DNA from: Thalassospira sp.
GTDB lineage: Bacteria > Pseudomonadota > Alphaproteobacteria > Rhodospirillales > Thalassospiraceae
Assembly: GCF_030690045.1 (NCBI RefSeq)
Contig: NZ_JAUYHK010000022.1
Coordinates: 1-64,000 of the forward strand
DNA length: 64,000 nucleotides
Direction of reading: 5' to 3'
Made by a program: the position numbers and the translations under genes. Positions 56,984-64,000 of this stretch are shown in pieces (within the stretch, counting starts at the first letter, position 1; each line of letters starts with the position of its first letter). The notes beneath the pieces were generated by a model. The model did no database searches and had not been told where the DNA came from. It saw only the letters and a program-made list of their open reading frames with translations.

Positions 56984-57178
56984 ATGGCTGTCAAATCCCC
57001 CTGTATTGGTGTCTGCATCCTTGATCCAAAGGCGCATTATTGTTCCGGCTGTTATCGCACCGGGGATGAAATCGCCGCATGGATCACCGCCAGCGACGGC
57101 CAGAAAAAACGCATCATGACCCTAGTCAGACAGCGCCGCGAACAGGCCGCCGCGCGTCCCAAGGCCGATGCCCAATGA
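56984..57178 (+). CDS. DUF1289 domain protein
   Basis: 64-aa protein with the DUF1289 Cys pattern SPCIGVCILDPKAHYCSGCYRT (C-x3-C...C-x2-C), likely a metal or Fe-S binding site. It is followed by a basic helix and ends 4 bp into the next gene (ATGA overlap). ATG 56984 gives the usual N-terminus; longer starts are possible (56927). Function unknown. Confidence 0.85.
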   Translation: MAVKSPCIGVCILDPKAHYCSGCYRTGDEIAAWITASDGQKKRIMTLVRQRREQAAARPKADAQ

Positions 57179-57930
57179 CCGATACCCCCGATATTCCCGG
57201 CAATGATGCGCACAGCCTGCGCAATCTGATGCGCCATTGCCGTTATGCCGCCCTTGCCACCCTGTCGGACGCCGCCGCACAGGCCGGGCCCGGCTGGCCA
57301 TCGACCTCGATGGTGGTTCCCGCCTGCGATTGCGATGGCACGCCGGTTTTGCTGATGTCCGGTCTCGCCGATCACAGCCGCCATTTGCACAACGATCCCC
57401 GGCTGTCGCTCTTATATGTCGCAGCAGGCACCGGCACTGCCGCCCCCGATACGGCCTCCGCCCGGCTTACGGTTTATGGCACCGCCCATCGCGATGCCTC
57501 CCCCGATCTGCGCGCCCGCTATCTTGCCGCCCATCCGGCCGCCGCCCTGTATGCCGGGTTTGGCGATTTCGCCTTTTATCGTGTCGCGATATCGGAAATT
57601 TACTGGGTCGGCGGATTTGGCAAACAGCGCCGCCTGCCCGGCGCAAAATTTCTGGCCGCCGGGGTCGATGCCCTGCGCGATGCCCGCCCCCATATCATCG
57701 ACCATATGAATGCCGACCATCGCGATGCCCTTGCCGATATCGCCCGTTATTTTGGCAAACTGGATGCCGACCGCGGCTGGATCATGGCCGATATCGATTG
57801 CGACGGCATGTTGATCACCGATCAGGAAACCGTCCAGAGAATCGACTTTGCCAAAACCATCGACAGCCCCGCCGCCGCCCGTCAGATTTTGGTCGAAATG
57901 TGCCAGAAAGCGCGCATATCTATGGCCTGA
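57175..57930 (+). CDS. HugZ-like pyridoxamine 5'-phosphate oxidase-fold protein
   Basis: 251-aa protein: an N-terminal split-barrel flavin-reductase/PNPOx domain (MRHCRYAALATLSD, ALYAGFGDFAFYRVAISEIYWVGGFGKQR) and a C-terminal DUF2470 domain (HIIDHMNADHRDALADIARYFG). This arrangement is known from HugZ/HutZ haem-utilisation proteins, and HMNADH contains a possible haem-ligand His. No haem uptake genes are nearby, so the role is open. Translationally coupled to the DUF1289 gene. Confidence 0.83.
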   Translation: MTDTPDIPGNDAHSLRNLMRHCRYAALATLSDAAAQAGPGWPSTSMVVPACDCDGTPVLLMSGLADHSRHLHNDPRLSLLYVAAGTGTAAPDTASARLTVYGTAHRDASPDLRARYLAAHPAAALYAGFGDFAFYRVAISEIYWVGGFGKQRRLPGAKFLAAGVDALRDARPHIIDHMNADHRDALADIARYFGKLDADRGWIMADIDCDGMLITDQETVQRIDFAKTIDSPAAARQILVEMCQKARISMA

Positions 57931-58138
57931 ACCGGCCCGTTTCGACATTATCTGCGTTTCTGAAATCCGGATTTTCACAAACGCAAACCGTCTACGGATT
58001 CCTCGGTATAAAGGCAAAGCAGCAGTTGCTTTTGCCAGATCATTGTAACAATATGTCGCAACTTTGGCGAAACCCCCACGTTTTGCTAATGTACGTGCCT
58101 GTTCACAAATCCCAAAACCTTCCCACCAGGAGAGATCC

Positions 58139-59764
58139 GTGCTGCAATCAGGACCCGTTGTCAGCCGTGTAGGCCTTGAGACTCATGGCCTCAAAAATCT
58201 TGGCGCCGTTCACTGGAATCTGGACGCTGCTGCCCTTTACGAACATGCGATCCGCCGTCAGGAAGGCAAGATTGCCAAGGGCGGCGCCTTTGTCGCCCTG
58301 ACCGGTGAACATACCGGTCGTTCCCCCCAGGACCGTTTTATTGTCGAAGAAGACAGTTCCAAAGCCGATATCGACTGGGGTGATGTCAATCGCCCGGTCA
58401 GCCCCGATGTGTTCGAGCGCCTGTATCAGAAAGTGCGCGCTTATTTTCAGGGCACCGAATTGTTCGTACAGGATTGTTATGCCGGTTCCGACCTGCAATT
58501 CCGCCTGCCGGTCCGGGTGATCACAGAAAATGCGTGGCACAATCTGTTTGCCCGCAACATGTTCATCCAGCCCGAAAAAGACGAATTGCGCAATTTCGAC
58601 CCGGAATTCACCGTGCTGCATGCCCCCGGCCTGCAAGCCGATCCGGAAATCGACGGCACCCGTTCCGAAGTCTTCGTGATCGTCAGTTTTGAACGCAAAA
58701 TGGTGATCATCGGTGGCACATGGTATGCCGGTGAAATCAAGAAATCGATTTTCTCGGTTCTCAACCATATCCTGCCGGCCAAGGGCGTGATGCCGATGCA
58801 TTGTTCGGCCAATATCGGCCCGGATGGCGATACGGCGGTGTTTTTTGGCCTGTCGGGCACCGGTAAAACCACCCTGTCGGCCGATGCGTCGCGCACCCTG
58901 ATCGGTGATGACGAACATGGCTGGGGCGAAGACGGCGTCTTTAACTTTGAAGGCGGCTGTTATGCCAAGGTGATCAAACTCTCGGCCGAGGCAGAACCGG
59001 AAATTTATGCCACGACCCAGCGTTTTGGCACCGTGCTTGAAAACGTCGTGATGAACAAACAATCGCGCGAGCTTGATCTCGACGATGGCCGTCATACCGA
59101 AAATACCCGCTCCAGCTATCCGATTGAATTCATTCCCAATGCCTCGGAAACCGGGCGCGGCGGTCATCCGAAAAACATCGTCATGCTGACCTGTGATGCC
59201 TTTGGCGTTTTGCCGCCGCTCTCGAAACTGACCCCGGCCCAGGCGATGTATCACTTCCTGTCGGGGTATACCGCCAAGGTTGCCGGGACCGAAAAAGGGG
59301 TCAAGGAACCGACCGCCGCATTCTCCGCCTGCTTTGGCGCACCTTTCATGCCGCGTCATCCGTCCGTCTATGCCAAATTGCTGGGCGAAATGATGGAAAA
59401 GCATGACGTCAATTGCTGGTTGGTCAATACCGGCTGGTCGGGTGGCGCTTATGGCGTCGGGTCGCGGATGAAAATCGGCTATACCCGCGCTTTGCTGAAT
59501 GCCGCGCTGAATGGCGATCTGGAACAGGTCGAATTTGCCACCGACCCGTTCTTTGGTCTGGCATATCCGACTGCCTGCGGCGATGTCCCGGCCGAAGTTC
59601 TCAATCCGCGGGAAAGCTGGTCGGACAAGGGGGCCTATGATGCCGCCGCCGCCAATCTGACCGCCCGGTTCGAGAAAAACTTCGCCAAATTCGAGGATTC
59701 TGTCGATGCCGCCACCCGCGATGCCGCCATTCGCAGCACCGCCGAAATCAAGGCCGCAGAATAA
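58139..59764 (+). CDS. pckA: phosphoenolpyruvate carboxykinase (ATP)
   Basis: 541-aa gluconeogenic enzyme decarboxylating and phosphorylating oxaloacetate to PEP with ATP. Signatures: [39 protein letters not shown], the kinase-1a P-loop [22 protein letters not shown], and the ATP-specific [18 protein letters not shown]. Translation starts at GTG 58139, with AGGAGA directly upstream. Single gene with its own terminator. Confidence 0.95.
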   Translation: MLQSGPVVSRVGLETHGLKNLGAVHWNLDAAALYEHAIRRQEGKIAKGGAFVALTGEHTGRSPQDRFIVEEDSSKADIDWGDVNRPVSPDVFERLYQKVRAYFQGTELFVQDCYAGSDLQFRLPVRVITENAWHNLFARNMFIQPEKDELRNFDPEFTVLHAPGLQADPEIDGTRSEVFVIVSFERKMVIIGGTWYAGEIKKSIFSVLNHILPAKGVMPMHCSANIGPDGDTAVFFGLSGTGKTTLSADASRTLIGDDEHGWGEDGVFNFEGGCYAKVIKLSAEAEPEIYATTQRFGTVLENVVMNKQSRELDLDDGRHTENTRSSYPIEFIPNASETGRGGHPKNIVMLTCDAFGVLPPLSKLTPAQAMYHFLSGYTAKVAGTEKGVKEPTAAFSACFGAPFMPRHPSVYAKLLGEMMEKHDVNCWLVNTGWSGGAYGVGSRMKIGYTRALLNAALNGDLEQVEFATDPFFGLAYPTACGDVPAEVLNPRESWSDKGAYDAAAANLTARFEKNFAKFEDSVDAATRDAAIRSTAEIKAAE

Positions 59765-59793
59765 CAAACCAGACCGGTCATTCACCTGACCGC

Positions 59794-59828
59794 AAAAGAC
59801 CGGCGCAAAACAACGCCGGTCTTTTTTC
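59794..59828 (+). terminator. intrinsic terminator after pckA
   Basis: AAAGACCGGCG and CGCCGGTCTTT form an 11-bp stem with an 8-nt loop; TTTTTT follows. Confidence 0.88.
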
Positions 59829-59919
59829 TTTTGTTAAGAATAATTGGCCCAGAATGAAGCCACAAGTTCCAGTCCCGATCATCGGGCTGGCACAAAACGC
59901 CACTGTTACGGAATCCCAT

Positions 59920-60756
59920 ATGTTGTGCCGGTCGGGTCATCTTGTCGCTGTTCTCATCTTCGCCCTTCTGGCTGGCCCGATCACCGCACAGGCGCAAAGC
60001 CAACCCGCCGCCCCGGACCAGCCCCGGCAATCGGTCATTCTGGCCTGCAACCCGTTTCCGCCGTCAAAAATCGCCAATACACCGTCCCATCCCGGTTATG
60101 ACATCGAAATCCTGCGCGCCGCCTTCGCGGTCAGCAATATTGGCGTCGAAACACCGTTTTACCCCTGGAAACGCGCCCTGATGCTGGCCGAAACCGGGCA
60201 GGTTGACGGATTATGTTCCTGTTCCTGGAGCCCGGACCGCACCCGCGACATGCTGTTTTCCGATGAACTGGGGAAAATCCGCATCGGGCTGTTTGCCACA
60301 TCGGACCGGCTGATTGGCCACATCAACCGGCTGGAAGATGCCAGACATATCAATATCGGCGTAATTGCAGGCTATAACCTTGAACAGGCCGCCCGCGATG
60401 CCGGGCTGGATGTCCAGACCGCCAATGGCGAGGATGCCTTGCTGAAAATGCTCTATGGCAACCGCATCGACGCGATTTATTCCTTTCGCGCCCCCATCGT
60501 TTTTGCCCGACAGGCCCTGGGAGAACAGTGGGGGGAACAGTGGGGCGAACCGGGGCCGCTTTCCTACCAAGAACTGGTTCAGGCACCGTATTACAGCTGC
60601 ATTTCCAAACATGTTGCCGGGGCGGAATGGCTGTTGCAACGCCTCAATATCGGTCTTGAAACCGTGCGCGACAACGGCATTTATGACAGCATTCTGGAAA
60701 AATACGGGGTGGCCGACATTGAACCCCTGAAAAAGCGCAGCAACTGGCTTTATTGA
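59920..60756 (+). CDS. periplasmic solute-binding protein (family 3)
   Basis: 278-aa extracellular solute-binding protein family 3 member with a signal peptide (HLVAVLIFALLAGPITAQAQ, cleavage near AQA). It shows GYDIEILRAAF, FYPWKRALMLAETGQVDGLC and GVIAGYNLEQAA. ATG 59920 starts at the signal peptide; an upstream ATG at 59854 adds residues without family resemblance. No ABC permease genes are adjacent, so it may be an orphan receptor component. A GEQWGEQWGE tandem repeat is seen near residue 205. Confidence 0.82.
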   Translation: MLCRSGHLVAVLIFALLAGPITAQAQSQPAAPDQPRQSVILACNPFPPSKIANTPSHPGYDIEILRAAFAVSNIGVETPFYPWKRALMLAETGQVDGLCSCSWSPDRTRDMLFSDELGKIRIGLFATSDRLIGHINRLEDARHINIGVIAGYNLEQAARDAGLDVQTANGEDALLKMLYGNRIDAIYSFRAPIVFARQALGEQWGEQWGEPGPLSYQELVQAPYYSCISKHVAGAEWLLQRLNIGLETVRDNGIYDSILEKYGVADIEPLKKRSNWLY

Positions 60757-62483
60757 CGCTGCCGCTTCTTTTTGCGGCCCAAGGTCCGCCAATAGGCGGT
60801 AATATCGCCCTCGGGTTTGCCAAACAGATAGCCTTGCGCATAATCAAACCCGGCCTTGGTCACCAGATCGCGCATCTCGTCGGTTTCGATCATTTCCGCC
60901 ACCACCTCGATATCAAGCTGATGGCACAGATCGACCAGTGATTTCAGAAAGGCCCGGCCCTTGGCTGTTTTCAGGGACTGGCGGATCGATGCCCCGTCGA
61001 TCTTGACATAATCAATGTCAAAAACGCTCAGATACCGGAAATTCGCCGCCCCGGTGCCAAAATCATCCAGACAGATTTCCACGCCAAAATCGCGGAACCG
61101 GCCCAGCCACTTCGCCGCCATGTCCAGATCGGTGATTTCGACCGTTTCGGTGATTTCCAGCATCAATTGCGGCAAGGCATCGCGGTTCTTTTCAAACAGG
61201 GCAATGACTGACCGGCAAAAATCCGGGTTTTCAAGACTATGCCCCGATACATTGACCGCCACCCGCGCATCGATGCCTTCGTCAAGCTGGGTGCGGATCC
61301 ATTTCAGGGTCCGGCGCATCATCGCCAGATCAAGACGATGGATCATATGCACCTGTTCGGCAAAGGTGATCAGGCGGTCGGTCGGAATCAGACCCCCCTC
61401 ATCATCATGAAACCGTACCAGAACTTCAAAATGATGAATCTCGGCCGAGGGTAACCGCACAATCGGCTGATAAACCGCCTCGAATTCCAGCCGGTCCACC
61501 CGTGCGCCAAAATCGCGCATCGCGCCAAATGTATCATTGATCAGATTGGGCATCTGCCCCGACAGGCGCGAAAAGGTAAAACCGTGTTTCTGCGTGTCGC
61601 AGAACCGCCGGATCGAATACAGAACCCCGCGTGCCAGATCGCCCGGCGGCATCACCCCGGCGGTAAAATCGGTTTCCGATGTTTTGATCGCAATGCCCTT
61701 GCCCGCCGGATCGGCATCGCGGGCGCATTCGGCAATGCGTTTTTCCAGATCGCCAATCGCCACATCGGGCCGGTGCAACAGGCCGAACTGATGGGTGTTT
61801 AACCGCCCGGCCGTGTCACCCGCCACCGAATGGGCGCGCAAAAACGCCCCGATGCTCGATAACATTTCATCGCGCGCCACGGCTTCCATCCGGTCACACA
61901 GCGGCACAAAGGCATCAAGGGTAAACATCGAAAATTTATGACGAATGCCGGTTTCGCGTTGCGCCATCAACCGTTCTGTCACCACCCGCGACAGGCTTTC
62001 CTCATCCAGAAGGCCGGTTGCGCGATCGCGTTCAATCGATTGCGCCAATTCATGGGGCAGGGAATTGACCGACACCCGCAAGGCAACGAAAAAATGCCCG
62101 CCCAGATCGGGCAGGAAATACCCCGACATCGATACCGGCGCACTCAGGCTTTCATCGGGGCGCACAAACCGCACCAGAATATTGTCCATCCGCCCGCGCC
62201 GTTGCGCCACATGCAGCATTTCCTGCACCAGCGGCCGAAATTGCGGTGCCAGAAAATCGCGGAACAGGTGGTTTTCCAGATCGGCAATGTCACGGCCCAG
62301 CAAGCCGTCAGACGCGCCGGACGCAAAAACAATGCGCAAATCCTCGTCCAGCTCCAACAGCAAATCACCCCAGACAAAGGCCAGGGCGGCAAACCGGTTT
62401 CGTTCGCTGCGCAAGGTCACTGTGCGTTGTCTCAGATTCTTTTCCAATTGCCGCATACCTGTCGCGTCCGCAATCCTGCCCAC
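60750..62483 (-). CDS. PAS-like / degenerate GGDEF / EAL protein
   Basis: 577-aa cytoplasmic protein: a PAS-like sensor (about 30-130), a degenerate GGDEF-like segment (RLNTHQFGLL replaces GGDEF, so no cyclase activity is expected), and a C-terminal EAL phosphodiesterase. The EAL domain has YQPIVRL, EVLVRF (EVL for EAL), VNVSGHSL, LEITETVE, LDDFGTGAANF, VKIDG and AEMIET. The metal and general-base residues look intact, so c-di-GMP hydrolysis is plausible. A GTG at 62483 with AGGGGG 6 bp upstream is a better start than ATG 62456. Overlaps the end of the convergent binding-protein gene by a few bases. Confidence 0.85.
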   Translation of the reverse strand: MGRIADATGMRQLEKNLRQRTVTLRSERNRFAALAFVWGDLLLELDEDLRIVFASGASDGLLGRDIADLENHLFRDFLAPQFRPLVQEMLHVAQRRGRMDNILVRFVRPDESLSAPVSMSGYFLPDLGGHFFVALRVSVNSLPHELAQSIERDRATGLLDEESLSRVVTERLMAQRETGIRHKFSMFTLDAFVPLCDRMEAVARDEMLSSIGAFLRAHSVAGDTAGRLNTHQFGLLHRPDVAIGDLEKRIAECARDADPAGKGIAIKTSETDFTAGVMPPGDLARGVLYSIRRFCDTQKHGFTFSRLSGQMPNLINDTFGAMRDFGARVDRLEFEAVYQPIVRLPSAEIHHFEVLVRFHDDEGGLIPTDRLITFAEQVHMIHRLDLAMMRRTLKWIRTQLDEGIDARVAVNVSGHSLENPDFCRSVIALFEKNRDALPQLMLEITETVEITDLDMAAKWLGRFRDFGVEICLDDFGTGAANFRYLSVFDIDYVKIDGASIRQSLKTAKGRAFLKSLVDLCHQLDIEVVAEMIETDEMRDLVTKAGFDYAQGYLFGKPEGDITAYWRTLGRKKKRQRQ

Positions 62484-62705
62484 GCGGTTCCCCCTTGCGA
62501 ACCATCCTGTGCCGCCCGGCCCTGCACAGGCAACAACCGGACATATCCAGTCTATATGATGTGCCTTAGGATAATTAAAATAACCTTTACGGGAAATTTT
62601 CCACCCGGCGGGTTTGCCGCCCGAAATCCGGCAATACCATTGCGATCCGGGGCGGATTTGGGGCAGTATCGGTTTTTGCATCAGAATCAGAACGGATCAG
62701 GATTG

Positions 62706-63398
62706 ATGACTTCCGCCGCCGCCCTTCCCGAAATTGATCATAACAGCATCCTGATCTTTGATCTCGATAACACGCTTTATCCGGCAAGCTGCGATCTGTT
62801 TTCGCAGGTTTCCGCCCTGATCGGGTGCTATGTCCGCGATCATCTCGGCCTGCCTGCCGACAAGGCGCATCTGGTGCAAAAGGATTATTTTTACCGTTAC
62901 GGCACCACGCTGCGCGGCCTGATGCTCGAACATCAGGTGGACCCGGCCGATTATCTGGGCAAGGTCCATGATATCGATCTGTCAGTGGTCGATCCCGCCC
63001 CGATGATGGATGCCGCCCTTGCCGCCCTGCCCTGCCGCAAGGTGATTTTCACCAATGCCTCGCGCGGCCATGCGGAACGGGTAACGGACCGTCTGGGCAT
63101 TGCCCGGCATTTTGACGGCATTTTCGATATCGTCGATGCCGGTTTCATCCCCAAACCGCAACCCGAACCCTATAATTTGTTGCTGTCGCGCCATGATATC
63201 GACCCGACCCGTGCGGTGTTTTTTGAAGACATGGCCAAAAACCTGTTGCCCGCCCGCGATCTTGGCATGACCACGGTGCTGATCCATACCGATATCGACT
63301 GGGCGCAGGACGGCCGCGACGACCCGCGCATCACCCACCACACCACCGACATCACCGGCTTTTTGCGCGCCCTTGCGGGCGACACTGTGGCGGCATAA
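62706..63398 (+). CDS. HAD family pyrimidine 5'-nucleotidase
   Basis: 230-aa haloacid-dehalogenase-fold phosphatase (SDT1/SSM1-like). Motif I is FDLDNTLYP; motif II, Thr/Ser, is in IFTNASRGHAERV; the Lys region is IPKPQPEPYN; motif III is VFFEDMAKNLLPA. The cap region has KDYFYRYGTTLRGL, typical of pyrimidine 5'-nucleotidases. AGGA lies just before ATG 62706. Confidence 0.88.
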   Translation: MTSAAALPEIDHNSILIFDLDNTLYPASCDLFSQVSALIGCYVRDHLGLPADKAHLVQKDYFYRYGTTLRGLMLEHQVDPADYLGKVHDIDLSVVDPAPMMDAALAALPCRKVIFTNASRGHAERVTDRLGIARHFDGIFDIVDAGFIPKPQPEPYNLLLSRHDIDPTRAVFFEDMAKNLLPARDLGMTTVLIHTDIDWAQDGRDDPRITHHTTDITGFLRALAGDTVAA

Positions 63399-63485
63399 CC
63401 GCCGCCCCTCCCCCTCTTAAGGACAGTTGCGCCCGCCGCCTTGCGCCGGTCATACTCCCGATCAGACATCATCGGGGGGAATGAA

Positions 63486-64000
63486 ATGCAAATCATCAAG
63501 CCTTATGGCCGCAGCCATGTTGACAGCGATACAGTCCAGAACAGGCAGCGCGTCCTGCTGCGCGATGGCAAAATCAGTCAAAAAGGCGACATAACGCCCT
63601 TTGCCACCAGCCACAGCGAACTGGTGATTGCGCAATGGATTTCGGCAATTGACAAAATCGCCACCAAACCATCGGGCAAGAACGGCCCGACCGAAAGACA
63701 AAAACATCTGCGCACGGTTTTGGGGAAGGCCGCATGGGATCATGTGCGGGACCAAAATCTTTTGCCCGATAAAGACCGGGACAGACTGAAAGCCATATGG
63801 GACTGGAAAATCGCCCCGTGGGACAAGGAGGCAAACTACCAGCCCAGAAAAGACAGACAAGGCAAAACTCTGCCCGAACCCGAACCAACAGGCCGCTGGT
63901 ACAAAACCTTTGCCGATGAAATGGCCCCCGGTGAAATCACCGAACAACAGGCCAAAGACATTGCCGCGAAAATTTACAAACATCTGTATGAAGGCGAATA
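63486..64000 (+). CDS. unrecognised protein, 3' end cut by window edge
   Basis: An open frame of 171 codons running off the window; the last two bases (TA) may begin a stop codon. GGGGGA with about 6-bp spacing supports ATG 63486. It starts MQIIKPYGRSHVDSD and ends with GRWYKTFADEMAPGEI and a helical, Lys-rich tail. It is soluble, charged and Trp-rich (AAWDHV, AIWDWKIAPWD). I do not recognise the family. It differs in style from the housekeeping genes beside it. Confidence 0.6.
   Translation, partial: MQIIKPYGRSHVDSDTVQNRQRVLLRDGKISQKGDITPFATSHSELVIAQWISAIDKIATKPSGKNGPTERQKHLRTVLGKAAWDHVRDQNLLPDKDRDRLKAIWDWKIAPWDKEANYQPRKDRQGKTLPEPEPTGRWYKTFADEMAPGEITEQQAKDIAAKIYKHLYEGE

Noticed and set aside
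58148..59785. 545-codon open frame antisense to pckA
   Set aside because: It is the complement of a clearly recognisable PEP carboxykinase gene. The translation has no family features and is the usual artefact of high-GC codon bias.
60510..60560. short tandem repeat (GEQWGEQWGE) in the binding-protein gene as a regulatory or recombination site
   Set aside because: It is a single in-frame duplication inside a coding region, with no sign of wider repeat structure.

Overview
The window reads as chromosomal DNA of an alphaproteobacterium, most like Rhodospirillales and possibly Thalassospira or a close relative. The evidence is moderate-to-high GC codon use, UbiE/UbiB ubiquinone genes, a fused TrpE-TrpG anthranilate synthase behind a Trp leader peptide, a SAM-II type riboswitch before metZ, and a non-phosphorylative L-fucose pathway. 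The genus is an inference from gene content. No CRISPR array, rRNA, prophage or intact insertion sequence was seen.

Layout. 0.5-13.9 kb: housekeeping and regulatory genes: glycerophosphodiesterase, MATE exporter, an unrecognised protein beside an AraC regulator, low-molecular-weight phosphatase, folE, apaG, metZ with SAM-II riboswitch, a TVP38/flavin-reductase pair, a histidine kinase, and a TetR-YciI-Tag operon with tandem operators. 14-24.5 kb: a trkH gene, purU, a diguanylate cyclase, asd, a cobalamin-riboswitch-controlled BtuFCD-type importer preceded by a 45-codon leader ORF and a 36-bp perfect palindrome resembling a Zur box, then a second trkH. 24.6-36.3 kb: an L-fucose catabolic island with mutarotase, dehydrogenase, lactonase, dehydratase, SDR, diketo-acid hydrolase, an ABC sugar importer, an extra enolase-superfamily enzyme and an IclR regulator. 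Together these take L-fucose to pyruvate and lactate. 36.3-39.96 kb: the homogentisate operon hmgA-fahA-maiA, with a divergent MarR gene.

39.9-41.2 kb: a small AT-rich insertion at a tRNA-Gly(CCC) gene. It is flanked by about 105-bp direct repeats and carries one unknown membrane protein and a broken serine-recombinase remnant. 41.2-49.6 kb: a PQQ-type sugar dehydrogenase, gpt, a TPR glycosyltransferase-like protein, a chemoreceptor, GNAT, ubiB and ubiE. 49.7-54 kb: trpF, a K+ channel, and trpE(G) with a classical attenuator (Trp-Trp-Trp leader peptide). 54-64 kb: an SDR/AraC pair, a TrmH-type methyltransferase, CsbD, DUF1289, a HugZ-like protein, pckA, a solute-binding protein, an EAL-domain protein, a HAD nucleotidase and an unrecognised gene cut by the window edge.

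The main regulatory themes are RNA-based control of amino-acid and cofactor genes (SAM-II, cobalamin, Trp attenuation), one-component regulators next to their catabolic targets, and c-di-GMP turnover proteins. The most unusual structures are the tRNA-Gly mini-island and the doubly controlled cobalamin transport operon.
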